Position numbers and translations under genes: made by a program. From Terriglobia bacterium (lineage in GTDB: Bacteria; Acidobacteriota; Terriglobia; Bryobacterales; Bryobacteraceae), in assembly GCA_020073445.1 (NCBI GenBank), contig JAIQFE010000011.1, forward strand, positions 62,001 through 126,000: a stretch of 64,000 nucleotides of DNA, read 5' to 3'. Under the pieces are notes generated by a model that ran no database searches, was not told the origin of the DNA, and saw nothing but the letters and a program-made list of their open reading frames with translations. Of the stretch, positions 47,978 to 56,571 are shown one piece after another (positions within the stretch are counted from its first letter, which is position 1; every line of letters starts with the position of its first letter).

Positions 47978-49193
47978 GGCGAACCTCGACCGATCGCGCG
48001 TGCGCTTCCAGGCCCTCGGCGCGAGCCAGAGTGGTGACCGCGGGCCCCAAGGATTTGAGCGCGGCCGGACTCAGTTCCTGCACTGAGATCACCTTGACGA
48101 AGTCCGCCGCTGACAGGCCGCCGCGCAAACGGGCTTGGCCCGAAGTCGGCAGCACGTGATTGGGACCCGAAGCGTAATCTCCCGCAGCTTCGGGGCTCGA
48201 AGGTCCCAGAAACACAGAGCCAGCGTTCTGAATCGAACTGAGTAGGGCGGGATCGTGCAACGCAAGGTGCTCCGGCGCGAGCGAGTTCGAAAACTCGACG
48301 GCGCGTTCCAAGGAATCGACGATCACGATTGCGCCATTGTTGTCGATCGACGGGCGCGCGACGGCGGCGGTCGGCAAGGAATGAAGCTGACGCTCAACCG
48401 CTTCAGCTACGGCGTTCGCCAGCTCGCGCGACGTCGTGAGCAAGATCGCCGAGGCATCCACATCGTGCTCGGCCTGAGCCAGCATATCGGCGGCAATCCA
48501 CTCCGCATTGCCTTCCGCGGCTATGATCACGATCTCGGTCGGCCCGGCCACAAAGTCGATGCCGGTTTCCCCGGCGATCAGCTTTTTCGCAGCGGCGACG
48601 TAGATGTTTCCGGGACCAACGATACGATCGACGCGCGGAACGGTGGCCGTTCCGAACGCCAGCGCGGCAATCGCCTGCGCTCCGCCCATCTGGAAAAAAT
48701 GCGTCACGCCGAGCCATGCGGCGATCCCCAGGATTTCGGCGCTGGGGTGCGGGCAGGCGACGCAGGTAGTCTTCACGCCGGCCACCTGCGCCGGGATGAT
48801 GTTCATCAGCAGCGTGGAGGGCAGAGGATAGCGGCCCGCGGGCGTGTACGCGCCCATGGAATCGAGCGGCCGGACGATCTGGCCCAGCTTGCGGCCGTCC
48901 GGATATTCCACCATCTTCTCCACGGGAAGCTGCAGGCGGGCGTATTCGCGGACGTTGGTATCGGCGATGCGCACGGCGCGCCCGAATTCCGGCTCAAGTG
49001 TGCCATGCACCGGGATGCGCACGCTGGATCCTTCGAAGCCGTCGAATTTGCGTGCGTACGCCAGTAGGGCGGCGTCGCCCTCACGGCGGACATCTTCCAG
49101 GATCGGCGCGACGATGCGCTCGGCGTCTTCCAGCCGCTGCGTTTTGCGCGCGACGAGAGTCTGCGCTTCCCGATGATTGATGATCCTGATCAT
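47970..49193 (-). CDS. hisD: Histidinol dehydrogenase
   Basis: 407 residues. Zinc- and NAD-dependent enzyme of the last two oxidations. Conserved regions: GAYTPAGRYPLPSTLLM, GGAQAIAALAFGT, DRIVGPGNIYVAAAKK, AEHDVDASAILLTTS, and APEHLALHDP with the general-base Glu-His. It lies 9 bases after hisG and overlaps hisC by 8. Confidence 0.95.
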   Translation of the reverse strand: MIRIINHREAQTLVARKTQRLEDAERIVAPILEDVRREGDAALLAYARKFDGFEGSSVRIPVHGTLEPEFGRAVRIADTNVREYARLQLPVEKMVEYPDGRKLGQIVRPLDSMGAYTPAGRYPLPSTLLMNIIPAQVAGVKTTCVACPHPSAEILGIAAWLGVTHFFQMGGAQAIAALAFGTATVPRVDRIVGPGNIYVAAAKKLIAGETGIDFVAGPTEIVIIAAEGNAEWIAADMLAQAEHDVDASAILLTTSRELANAVAEAVERQLHSLPTAAVARPSIDNNGAIVIVDSLERAVEFSNSLAPEHLALHDPALLSSIQNAGSVFLGPSSPEAAGDYASGPNHVLPTSGQARLRGGLSAADFVKVISVQELSPAALKSLGPAVTTLARAEGLEAHARSVEVRHG

Positions 49194-49202
49194 GTGGATG
49201 GC

Positions 49203-50072
49203 CTACATCACGATTTTGTTCAGCGGATATTCGACGATGCCCTGTGCGCCGGCTTCCTTCAGACGTGGAATGATGGTGCGCACGGTGGCTTCGTCAAGGA
49301 TAGTGTTGAGCGCCAGCCAGTCGCCATCGCTCAGGGGCGAGATGGTCGGCTTCTTCAGCGCGGGCAGGACGCCCAGAACGCTGTCCAGGTTTTTCTTTTC
49401 CACGTTCAGCATCAGTCCGACTTTGCCGAGCGCGTTAATGGCGCCTTCCAGCAGCATCCGCATGTCTTCCAGCTTGCGCCGCTTCCACGAATCCTTCCAG
49501 GAGTTGACGTTGGCGATGAGCTGAGTATTCGATTCCATCACGGTCTCGACGATCCGCAGCTTGTTAGCGCGCAGAGAGGAGCCCGTTTCGGTAACTTCCA
49601 CGATGGCGTCGGCCAGCTCGGGAGGTTTCACCTCGGTCGCACCCCAACTGAATTCGACCTTCGCGGTCACGCCGTGGGACTTTAGATAGCGCTCGGTGGC
49701 AGCTACCAGCTCGGTGGCGATGATTTTGCCTTGCAGGTCCTTGACGGTTTGCACTGGCGAGGATTCCGGCACCGCCAGCACCCAGCGCACTTTGCCGAAG
49801 CTCTGCTTGGCGTAGATCAGATCGGCGACCGTCTGGACCTGAGCGTCGTTTTCCTGGACCCAGTCGCGGCCGGTGAGGCCGGCATCGAGCACGCCGTCTT
49901 CTACGTAGCGCGCCATTTCCTGAGCGCGAATCAACATGCACTCGATTTCGGGATCGTCGATCGCAGGGAAATAGGAGCGGCTGCTAACGGTGATCTGGAA
50001 TCCCGCGCGGCGAAAGAGATCGACGGTCGCATTTTCGAGACTGCCTTTAGGAATACCGAGTTTGAGTTTCAT
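49203..50072 (-). CDS. hisG: ATP phosphoribosyltransferase, long (HisG_L) form
   Basis: 289 residues. First and committed step. The catalytic core has [51 protein letters not shown], and [22 protein letters not shown] (PRPP loop). The last about 75 residues ([32 protein letters not shown]) form the C-terminal allosteric histidine-binding domain, so no HisZ is needed. Follows hisI with no gap. Confidence 0.95.
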   Translation of the reverse strand: MKLKLGIPKGSLENATVDLFRRAGFQITVSSRSYFPAIDDPEIECMLIRAQEMARYVEDGVLDAGLTGRDWVQENDAQVQTVADLIYAKQSFGKVRWVLAVPESSPVQTVKDLQGKIIATELVAATERYLKSHGVTAKVEFSWGATEVKPPELADAIVEVTETGSSLRANKLRIVETVMESNTQLIANVNSWKDSWKRRKLEDMRMLLEGAINALGKVGLMLNVEKKNLDSVLGVLPALKKPTISPLSDGDWLALNTILDEATVRTIIPRLKEAGAQGIVEYPLNKIVM

Positions 50073-50447
50073 TTAATTTCCGTAGACGGCCTTGGGGTCG
50101 TAGGCTTGAGTATCGGTAATCTTCCATTCGTTGCCGTCGAGCTTGCGGAAGAAACAGCTTTCATAACCTTCGTGGCAAACGCCTGGGCCGAGCGCCTCAC
50201 ACTTCAGAAGCACCGCATCGCGATCGCAATCGGTCGAGATTTCCTTGACCACCAGCTTGTGGCCGGAACTCTCGCCCTTGAGCCAAAGCTTGTTGCGCGA
50301 GCGACTGTAGAAGACGGCGTTGCCCGTCTCGACAGTCTTGCGGAAGCTTTCCTCGTTCATGAAGCCGACCATCAGGACGCGCCCCGTTTTCCAATCTTGA
50401 ATCACTGCGGCCACCAGGCCATCCAGTTTGCTGAAGTCCAGTTCCAT
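50073..50447 (-). CDS. hisI: Phosphoribosyl-AMP cyclohydrolase (HisI, without HisE)
   Basis: 124 residues. Typical VAAVIQDWKTGRVLMVGFMNEESFRKTVETGNAVFYSRSRNKLWLKGE, DCDRDAVLLKCEALGPGVCHEGYESCFFR with the zinc cysteines. It lacks the phosphoribosyl-ATP pyrophosphatase (HisE) domain fused in many bacteria. It is first in the operon, with AGGA about 8 bases before ATG 50447, and lies 14 bases downstream of the attenuator terminator's T run. Confidence 0.94.
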   Translation of the reverse strand: MELDFSKLDGLVAAVIQDWKTGRVLMVGFMNEESFRKTVETGNAVFYSRSRNKLWLKGESSGHKLVVKEISTDCDRDAVLLKCEALGPGVCHEGYESCFFRKLDGNEWKITDTQAYDPKAVYGN

Positions 50448-50460
50448 AGTTGTTTCCTAT

Positions 50461-50491
50461 AACAAAAAAGCCCACCGTTTCCGGCGGGCTC
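50461..50491 (-). terminator. his attenuator terminator
   Basis: On the minus strand, AGCCCGCCG (50490-50482), loop GAAA, then CGGTGGGCT (50477-50469) form a 9-bp stem with one G-T pair, followed by six T's. It lies between the leader peptide and hisI and would stop transcription when histidine-tRNA is plentiful. Confidence 0.85.
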
Positions 50492-50519
50492 AGTTGATCT
50501 CACTTCCAGTTGACTTGGT

Positions 50520-50588
50520 TTATGCGTGAGCCCGTAACGCACCATTTGCGTGGTGATGATGGTGCATATGATGGCGGGCCACAAACAT
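50520..50588 (-). CDS. hisL: his operon leader peptide, 22 residues
   Basis: ATG 50588 to TAA 50520. After MFVAR come seven histidines in a row of eight residues (HHMHHHHH), and an eighth near the end. The peptide ends RAHA. Its codons lie directly before the attenuator stems, so ribosome stalling at the His codons would report charged tRNA-His. There is no Shine-Dalgarno; the predicted transcription start lies within a few bases of the ATG, implying leaderless translation. Confidence 0.85.
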   Translation of the reverse strand: MFVARHHMHHHHHANGALRAHA

Positions 50589-50597
50589 AGAAACTAC

Positions 50598-50606
50598 AGT
50601 ATACCA
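50598..50606 (-). promoter_or_regulatory. Extended -10 promoter of the his operon
   Basis: Minus-strand TGGTATACT: an extended -10 element (TGn followed by TATACT). No good -35 is visible. It puts the transcription start near 50591, 3-4 bases upstream of the leader ATG. Confidence 0.6.
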
Positions 50607-50638
50607 GATTCTCAAGCCAACGCTTGCTCCAGGTCGGC

Positions 50639-51820
50639 CTAGGCGCGGAGCGCCTGTTCCAAATCCGCGATGATGTCCTCCACCGCCTCGATACCCACCG
50701 ATATCCGCATCAGATTGTCGCGAATCCCCAGACGTTCGCGATGCTTGGGCGAAAGATCGCGATGCGATCCCATGACCGGATACATCATCAAAGTGTGCAC
50801 ATCGCCGAGCGAGGTGGCACGCACCACCATCTGCAGCTTTTCCATGAATCGGAAGACTTCCGTGCGACCCGCGCCCTTCAGCTCAAATGACACCAGCCCG
50901 CCGTAACGATTCGGCGGAAACAACCGGCCGATGGAATCGGCATCCGGATGTTTCGGATCGCCCGGGAAAAATGTTCGCTCCACGCGCGGGTGCGCCGCCA
51001 GCCAGGACGCGACCTTGCAGGCGTTGGCGCACTGCCGCTCGACGCGCAATGCGAGTGTCTTGATCCCGCGCAGCGTCAAATAACTTTCGAACGGACCCAT
51101 GACCGGACCGATCGTACGGGAAAGCGTCCGCAGCGCGTCAAAGTTCGCCTGATCCGCCACGATCACGCCGCCGAGAACGTCGCCATGGCCGGCCAGGTAT
51201 TTGGTGGCGCTGTGGCAAACGATATTCGCGCCGAGCTCCAGCGGCCGGACGAGCATTGGCGTGGCGAACGTGTTATCGACGATCAGCGGCACATCCGCGG
51301 CACGGCAGATCGCCGCTATTTTATCGAGCGCCGGCACGCGCAGTAGAGGATTCGCGATGGTTTCGACGACCACTGCAGCGGTCTTCTCTTCGTTCAGCGT
51401 CGCTTCGAAGGCGGCCAGATCGCAGGGATCGACCTGCGCCGTCTCCACTCCCAGAGGGCCGAATATGTTCATCAGCATGGAAGTGGTGGCGCCGTACATC
51501 ATGTTCGCGGCGACCACGCGTTTGGGCCGGTCCATCAACGCGGCGAGCACAGCCATGTGGATGCCGGCCATCCCCGAAGCGCAGGCGATCGCGCCGGCAC
51601 CGCTTTCGAGCTCCCGGACTAATTCCTCCAGCGCCGAACGCGTGGGGTTATCGTAACGCGCGTAGGACGGGCCGGATTCCTCCAGCGCAAACACGCGATC
51701 GAGCTGCTCCATCGATTCGTAGACGTAGCTTGCCGCCGTGTAGATCGGAGTCGTAACAGGAGTGAAATTGCCAGCCTTGCGGCGGTCGCCCCAGTGAACG
51801 GTCTTGCTTTCGATTTTCAT
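50639..51820 (-). CDS. Cys/Met-metabolism PLP enzyme (cystathionine gamma-synthase/methionine gamma-lyase type)
   Basis: 393 residues. Fold type I: TTPIYTAASYVYESMEQL, YARYDNPTR, ACASGMAGIHMAVLAALM, VDNTFATPMLVRPLELGANIVCHSATKYLAGHGDVLGG with the Schiff-base Lys, and the family Arg in RISVGIE. Could be cystathionine gamma-synthase, gamma-lyase or methionine gamma-lyase; context does not decide. It overlaps cysS by 4 bases, so both may serve cysteine metabolism. Confidence 0.9.
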   Translation of the reverse strand: MKIESKTVHWGDRRKAGNFTPVTTPIYTAASYVYESMEQLDRVFALEESGPSYARYDNPTRSALEELVRELESGAGAIACASGMAGIHMAVLAALMDRPKRVVAANMMYGATTSMLMNIFGPLGVETAQVDPCDLAAFEATLNEEKTAAVVVETIANPLLRVPALDKIAAICRAADVPLIVDNTFATPMLVRPLELGANIVCHSATKYLAGHGDVLGGVIVADQANFDALRTLSRTIGPVMGPFESYLTLRGIKTLALRVERQCANACKVASWLAAHPRVERTFFPGDPKHPDADSIGRLFPPNRYGGLVSFELKGAGRTEVFRFMEKLQMVVRATSLGDVHTLMMYPVMGSHRDLSPKHRERLGIRDNLMRISVGIEAVEDIIADLEQALRA

Positions 51821-53217
51821 GACCGTTTCCAGCGTACTCCTTCCTTGGTGTCTTCGAGGATCACGCCCTGGGCTGCCAGTTGCGCCCGAATCTCATCGGA
51901 GCGTCCGAAATTCTTGGCTTTCTTGGCGGCAGTGCGTTCGGCGATGAGCGCGTTCACGTCGGCGTCTAAGAGTCCGCCGGCGTGCGCGGTAGGTTTCAGC
52001 ACATCGAAGATCGAGTCAAAGCGCCCCAGGAATTCGAGCGCGTCAGCAACATTACCGGCGGGAAACTCCCCCGCGTCCATAGCGGTGTTGGTATCGCGGA
52101 CGTATTCGAAGACGGCTCCTAGTGCCTCGGCCGTGTTGAGATCGTCGTCGAGCGCCGCGTCGAAAGCAGCGCGTGCAGTCTGGGTGCGCTCGGCCAGCGC
52201 CGCGTTGGTACCCGCGGGAAACTTGTCCGTCTCCAGGCGCAACTTGTAATTCCGCAGCCGGTCAATCGAGGTCGCGGCTGCCTTCAGCCCGTCGAACGTG
52301 AAGTTGAGCTTCTTGCGGTATGGCACCGAAGCCAGCAGATAGCGCAAAGCCTCCGGCGCGAAGCCACGCTCCTTCAAATCCCTCAGCGTATAGATGTTGC
52401 CGAGCGATTTCGACATCTTCTGCGAGTCGACGCTCAAATGCTCGGCGTGTAGCCAGAACCGGACGAACTGCTTACCGGTGATCCCCTCGGCCTGCGCGAT
52501 TTCATTCTCGTGATGCGGGAAGGTGAGATCGACGCCGCCGGTGTGGATATCCAGGGTATCGCCCAGATACTTCATCGCCATGGCGGAGCACTCGATATGC
52601 CACCCTGGGCGGCCCTTGCCGATGGGCGTGTCCCACGAAGGCTCGCCTTCCTTGGCGGCTTTCCAAAGAACGAAGTCGCGGGCGTCGTCCTTGTCGTATT
52701 CATCCACGTCGACACGCGCACCGGCCCGGATGCCGCTGAAGTCGTTGTGCGAAAGCTTGCCGTATTCGGGAAATGTCGAGATGCGGTAGTAAACCGAGCC
52801 GTCGCTCACGTAAGTATGGCCGCGTTCGGTGAGATGCTGAACAGCTTCCACCATTTCGGGGATGTGCTGGGTAGCAGGGACAATGCGTTCGGGGCGCTCC
52901 AGCCGCAGAGTGGCGGTGTCTTCCAGAAACGCCTTGGTGTAGACCGCCGTAAACTCATCCAGGGATTTGCCTGCGGCCTTGGAATCGCGGATGATCTTGT
53001 CCTCGATGTCGGTGATGTTCATCACGTGATCGAGCTGGTAGCCGCGCGCACGCAGCCAGCGGCGCAGGATGTCCGGGAACACGAAGGAACGGAAGTTGCC
53101 GATGTGGGCGTAGTTGTAGACGGTCGGCCCGCAGGTGTACATCCGTACGACGTTGTCGTGAAGAGGCTTAAACTCCTCCAACTGCTGGGTCAGGGTGTTA
53201 TAGAACCGCAAGGACAT
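51817..53217 (-). CDS. cysS: Cysteinyl-tRNA synthetase
   Basis: 466 residues. Class I synthetase. HIGN (38-41), KMSKS (267-271), zinc ligands Cys29, Cys210, His235 and Glu239 all match CysRS positions; CGPTVYNYAHIGNFRSF is diagnostic. Charges tRNA-Cys. It is divergent from tgt and transcribed with the downstream PLP gene. Confidence 0.95.
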   Translation of the reverse strand: MSLRFYNTLTQQLEEFKPLHDNVVRMYTCGPTVYNYAHIGNFRSFVFPDILRRWLRARGYQLDHVMNITDIEDKIIRDSKAAGKSLDEFTAVYTKAFLEDTATLRLERPERIVPATQHIPEMVEAVQHLTERGHTYVSDGSVYYRISTFPEYGKLSHNDFSGIRAGARVDVDEYDKDDARDFVLWKAAKEGEPSWDTPIGKGRPGWHIECSAMAMKYLGDTLDIHTGGVDLTFPHHENEIAQAEGITGKQFVRFWLHAEHLSVDSQKMSKSLGNIYTLRDLKERGFAPEALRYLLASVPYRKKLNFTFDGLKAAATSIDRLRNYKLRLETDKFPAGTNAALAERTQTARAAFDAALDDDLNTAEALGAVFEYVRDTNTAMDAGEFPAGNVADALEFLGRFDSIFDVLKPTAHAGGLLDADVNALIAERTAAKKAKNFGRSDEIRAQLAAQGVILEDTKEGVRWKRS

Positions 53218-53289
53218 GAGAGATGTCCTACTATCCTACCAAGGGCCTGTTTTGGCGGGCCTCGATGCCCACCCTACTACAATCTAGAA

Positions 53290-54414
53290 GTGTTCCGATT
53301 CGAGCTACAGGCGGTCTGCCCAGAAACCGGTGCCCGTGCGGGTATCCTCCACACCGCGCACGGCGATGTGGAAACGCCAGTGTTCATGCCGGTCGGCACC
53401 CAGGGGACCGTCAAAGGCATCTTGGCGCGCGATCTGTTGAACGATCTGGACGCCAAAATCATCCTGGGCAACACGTATCACCTGTTTCTCCGGCCCGGCC
53501 ACGAGACGATCCGGAAGCTCGGCGGACTGCACAAGTTCATGAACTGGCCGCGGGCGATCCTTACCGACTCAGGCGGATTCCAGGTTTTTAGTTTGGATAC
53601 GCTGCGCAAGGTCACCGAAGAAGGCGTGCTGTTCCGCTCGCACCTGAACGGCGATCAACACTTCTTTTCGCCCGAATCGACCATCGATGTTCAGCTCGCG
53701 CTCGGCAGCGACATTATGATGGTCCTCGACGAATGCCTGGCCTATCCGGCCAGCCATGAGGCCGCCAGGGCTTCCACCGAACGGACGCTCCGCTGGGCTC
53801 GGGCCGGCTACGACCATTACCGCCGATTGGCAGATGGAGCCCATGCGCTCTTCCCGATCGTCCAAGGTTCCATGTATCCCGACCTGCGCCGCCACTGCGC
53901 CGAGGAACTGCTGTCACTGAACGCAGAAGGCTACGCGATCGGCGGCTTGTCGGTCGGCGAGCCCCGCGCGCTGAGTCTGGAAATGACCGAGATCACCACT
54001 CCCCTGCTGCCAACCGATCGTCCGCGCTATGTCATGGGAGTGGGCATGCCCGACGAGCTGCCGGAATATGTCGCGCGCGGTGTCGACATGATGGATTGCG
54101 TACTACCTTCCCGCAACGCTCGTAACGGGTACTTATTCACATCTCAGGGACGGGTTGTCATCAAGCAAGCGCAGTATAAGGAAGACCCGAGTCCAGTGGA
54201 CGAGTCCTGCTCCTGCTACACTTGCCGCAATTTTTCGAGGGCGTATCTTCGCCATCTGTTCCTCGCGGGAGAGATGACGTTCTCCACGCTTGCGACGCTC
54301 CACAACCTCCACCGGTATCTTGACATCATGCGGCAGATGAGGGAGGCTATACTGGTTGGGGAGTTCCCCACGTTTCTGCGCGCTCAGCGCGTCACCATGT
54401 TGAGTTGGCGGTAA
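53290..54414 (+). CDS. tgt: tRNA-guanine transglycosylase (queuosine)
   Basis: 374 residues. Exchanges G34 for preQ1. Conserved: LTDSGGFQVFSLDTLRKVTEEGVLFRSHLNG (Asp93 region), AIGGLSVGEP, MGVGMPDEL, MMDCVLPSRNARNG and the zinc motif CSCYTC-NFSRAYLRHLF. GTG 53290 was chosen; a long upstream frame overlaps cysS and was ignored. It heads the yajC-secDF gene run, the usual bacterial order. Confidence 0.95.
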   Translation: MFRFELQAVCPETGARAGILHTAHGDVETPVFMPVGTQGTVKGILARDLLNDLDAKIILGNTYHLFLRPGHETIRKLGGLHKFMNWPRAILTDSGGFQVFSLDTLRKVTEEGVLFRSHLNGDQHFFSPESTIDVQLALGSDIMMVLDECLAYPASHEAARASTERTLRWARAGYDHYRRLADGAHALFPIVQGSMYPDLRRHCAEELLSLNAEGYAIGGLSVGEPRALSLEMTEITTPLLPTDRPRYVMGVGMPDELPEYVARGVDMMDCVLPSRNARNGYLFTSQGRVVIKQAQYKEDPSPVDESCSCYTCRNFSRAYLRHLFLAGEMTFSTLATLHNLHRYLDIMRQMREAILVGEFPTFLRAQRVTMLSWR

Positions 54415-54439
54415 TCTAGAAAGCCGTATAAATCTCCCG

Positions 54440-54772
54440 ATGCAAGACCTCGCCTTTTGGCTGCTTCAGCAGAGCGCGCCCGCTTCCAACCCGATTATCG
54501 GCTTCCTGCCTCTCATCTTCATCGTCGCGATCTTTTACTTTCTGGTTTTCATGCCGATGCAGCGGCAGAAGAAACAGCAGGCGTCGATGCTGGCCGGATT
54601 ACAGGCGGGAAATGAAGTGGTCACCACGGGGGGAATCGTCGGAACTGTCGTGAGCGTTGCTCAGGACACCTTGATCGTGCGGGTGAAGCCCGATAACATC
54701 AAGCTGCAGATCACCCGAGCCGCCGTGGCCAGTCTGGTGAGCCCGGAGAAAGCCCTCGAAGAGAAAAAGTAA
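54440..54772 (+). CDS. yajC: SecDF accessory protein YajC
   Basis: 110 residues. One membrane helix (IIGFLPLIFIVAIFYFLVFMPM) followed by RQKKQQASMLAGLQAGNEVVTTGGIVGTVVSVAQDTLIVRV, the YajC signature. Associates with SecDF in Sec translocation. It lies between tgt and secD. Confidence 0.95.
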   Translation: MQDLAFWLLQQSAPASNPIIGFLPLIFIVAIFYFLVFMPMQRQKKQQASMLAGLQAGNEVVTTGGIVGTVVSVAQDTLIVRVKPDNIKLQITRAAVASLVSPEKALEEKK

Positions 54773-54803
54773 ATAAAGACTCAGCAGAAGAAGTGATCCA
54801 ATT

Positions 54804-56429
54804 ATGACCAGCAACACCAAAATACGGCTTCTGATCATCGTGGCGGTGACGCTTGTTTGCATTTACGGCTTGATCCGCGATCCGGACACCATGGGGATTC
54901 CCACCTCCAAGCAGGAACTGGTGGAGCACTGGAGGAAGAACATCCGGCTCGGCACCGACCTTAAAGGCGGCAGCAACCTGGTCTATCAGATCGAGATGCA
55001 GGACGCCTTCAAGCTGGAGGCTGACACGATTATCCAACGCCTGCGCGATGAGCTGGCCAAGGCGTCCATTCCGTTCGCGGACATAACCCGCAACGATCCT
55101 GACTTCGATCACGCCAACAGTATTCAAATCAACATCGCTGGTGTGCCCGGGACCAAGGCGGGCGACTTCCGCACGATCGCGAACGATAATTTTGGCTCGG
55201 TGTGGATTCTCACCCCGGTGAACGAAACCGATTACCGCATGACCATGAAGGCCAGCGAGGCGCTGCGCGTGCGGTCGGATACGCTTTCGCAAACCATCAA
55301 CACCGTCGAAAAGAAGATCAACGGCCTGGGACTCGCGGAATCGAGCGTGCAGCAGCGGGGCGAATCGCAGATTCTGGTCACCCTGCCGGGCGTGGACGAT
55401 CCTGCCCGGATTAAGCAGATCCTGCAGACGGCCGCGATCCTGGAGCTGTATGAGGTCCAGGGCGGTCCCTTCGCCTCCCGTGAAGAGGCCATGCAGAGCA
55501 AGAACGGCATTCTGCCTCTGAGCTCTCAGATTTTGGGCAGCGGCGCGCGCGCCGGCACGCCCAACGAGTTTTACATTCTGGCCCGGACGCCGGTCGTGAC
55601 AGGACGCGATCTCCGCGACGCCAAGCCTACCCAGAACGGCCAGACCGGCGGCTGGGAGACCAATTTCGTTCTGACTCAGGACGCCGCCAAGCGCTTCGAG
55701 AAGTTCACTGGATCGCACATTAACGACCGGCTGGCGATCGTGCTCGACAAAAAGGTCTTGAGTGCGCCCACCATCCAGGCCAAAATCAGCGACAACGGCG
55801 TGATCACCAACATGGGCGGCCATGACGCGGCCGCGGACCTGGCGCTGAACCTGAAAGCCGGATCGCTTCCGGCCAGCCTGCTCAACATGGAAGAGCGGTC
55901 GGTGGGCCCGTCGCTGGGCGCCGATTCTATCCGGCAGGGAATCGTCAGCGGCATCGCGGGCGTGGTTGCCGTAGTCGCCCTGATGCTGATCTACTACAAG
56001 AGAAGTGGCATTAACGCCACCCTGGCGTTGATTCTGAACGCGCTGATCCTGGTCGCGGCGCTGAGCTACTTCGAGGCGGTCCTGACGCTGCCGGGTATCG
56101 CCGGCATCATCTTGACCATCGGTATGGCGGTGGACTCGAATGTGCTGATTTTTGAGCGTATTCGCGAAGAGCTGCGGGCGGGCAAGGCCGTGGTGGCCGC
56201 CGTGGAAGCCGGATTCGGGAAGGCCTTCCTGACGATTATCGACACCCACGTAACTACCATTGTTTCGTGCTGTTTCCTGTTCCTCTTCGGAACCGGTCCG
56301 GTCAAAGGGTTTGCGGTGACGCTGGTCATCGGTTTGTTCGCCAATGTGTTCACGGCGGTGTTCGTTTCCAGAACCATTTTCAACTGGGAGCTCGGGGGGC
56401 AGAAGCGCGCAGTTACGCTTAGCATTTAA
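54804..56429 (+). CDS. secD: Protein translocase subunit SecD
   Basis: 541 residues. N-terminal helix, then D1 motif LGTDLKGGSNLVYQIEMQDAF, large periplasmic P1 region, and the C-terminal five-helix RND core (IVSGIAGVVAVVALMLIYY, ALILNALILVAALSYFEAVLTLPGIAGIILTIGMAVDSNVLIFERIREE). Uses the proton gradient to pull preproteins from SecYEG. Gap of 142 bases to secF. Confidence 0.95.
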   Translation: MTSNTKIRLLIIVAVTLVCIYGLIRDPDTMGIPTSKQELVEHWRKNIRLGTDLKGGSNLVYQIEMQDAFKLEADTIIQRLRDELAKASIPFADITRNDPDFDHANSIQINIAGVPGTKAGDFRTIANDNFGSVWILTPVNETDYRMTMKASEALRVRSDTLSQTINTVEKKINGLGLAESSVQQRGESQILVTLPGVDDPARIKQILQTAAILELYEVQGGPFASREEAMQSKNGILPLSSQILGSGARAGTPNEFYILARTPVVTGRDLRDAKPTQNGQTGGWETNFVLTQDAAKRFEKFTGSHINDRLAIVLDKKVLSAPTIQAKISDNGVITNMGGHDAAADLALNLKAGSLPASLLNMEERSVGPSLGADSIRQGIVSGIAGVVAVVALMLIYYKRSGINATLALILNALILVAALSYFEAVLTLPGIAGIILTIGMAVDSNVLIFERIREELRAGKAVVAAVEAGFGKAFLTIIDTHVTTIVSCCFLFLFGTGPVKGFAVTLVIGLFANVFTAVFVSRTIFNWELGGQKRAVTLSI

Positions 56430-56571
56430 TGGGTTGCATGATTCGTTCGAAGGTTATGGTTTGTGGTAGCCTGAATCGTTTTGCGGATTCCGGATCTTCG
56501 GGATTAGGATCGGCGGGAACTTTTGTATGCAAGCCGGTGTCTGATACTCTAAGCCGGCAGTAACGGGCTCA

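Larger units (their letters stand above)
50461..50606 (-). promoter_or_regulatory. Histidine operon leader/attenuator
   Basis: Four mutually exclusive RNA segments can be drawn. Segment 1 (within codons 3-5 of the leader peptide) pairs with segment 2 (CGGGCTCA, 50534-50527); segment 2 also pairs perfectly over 8 bases with segment 3 (TGAGCCCG, 50492-50485); segment 3 pairs with segment 4 to make the terminator. When the ribosome stalls at the His codons, segment 1 is covered and 2:3 forms, preventing the terminator. This is the classical his attenuation logic. Pairings were read by eye; no folding was computed. Confidence 0.8.

Noticed and set aside
52510-53289. 260-codon upstream extension of tgt
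   Set aside because: It lies antisense to cysS, and Tgt similarity begins at VFRFELQA.
54711-56249. 512-codon minus-strand frame opposite secD
   Set aside because: Shadow of secD without motifs or ribosome site.
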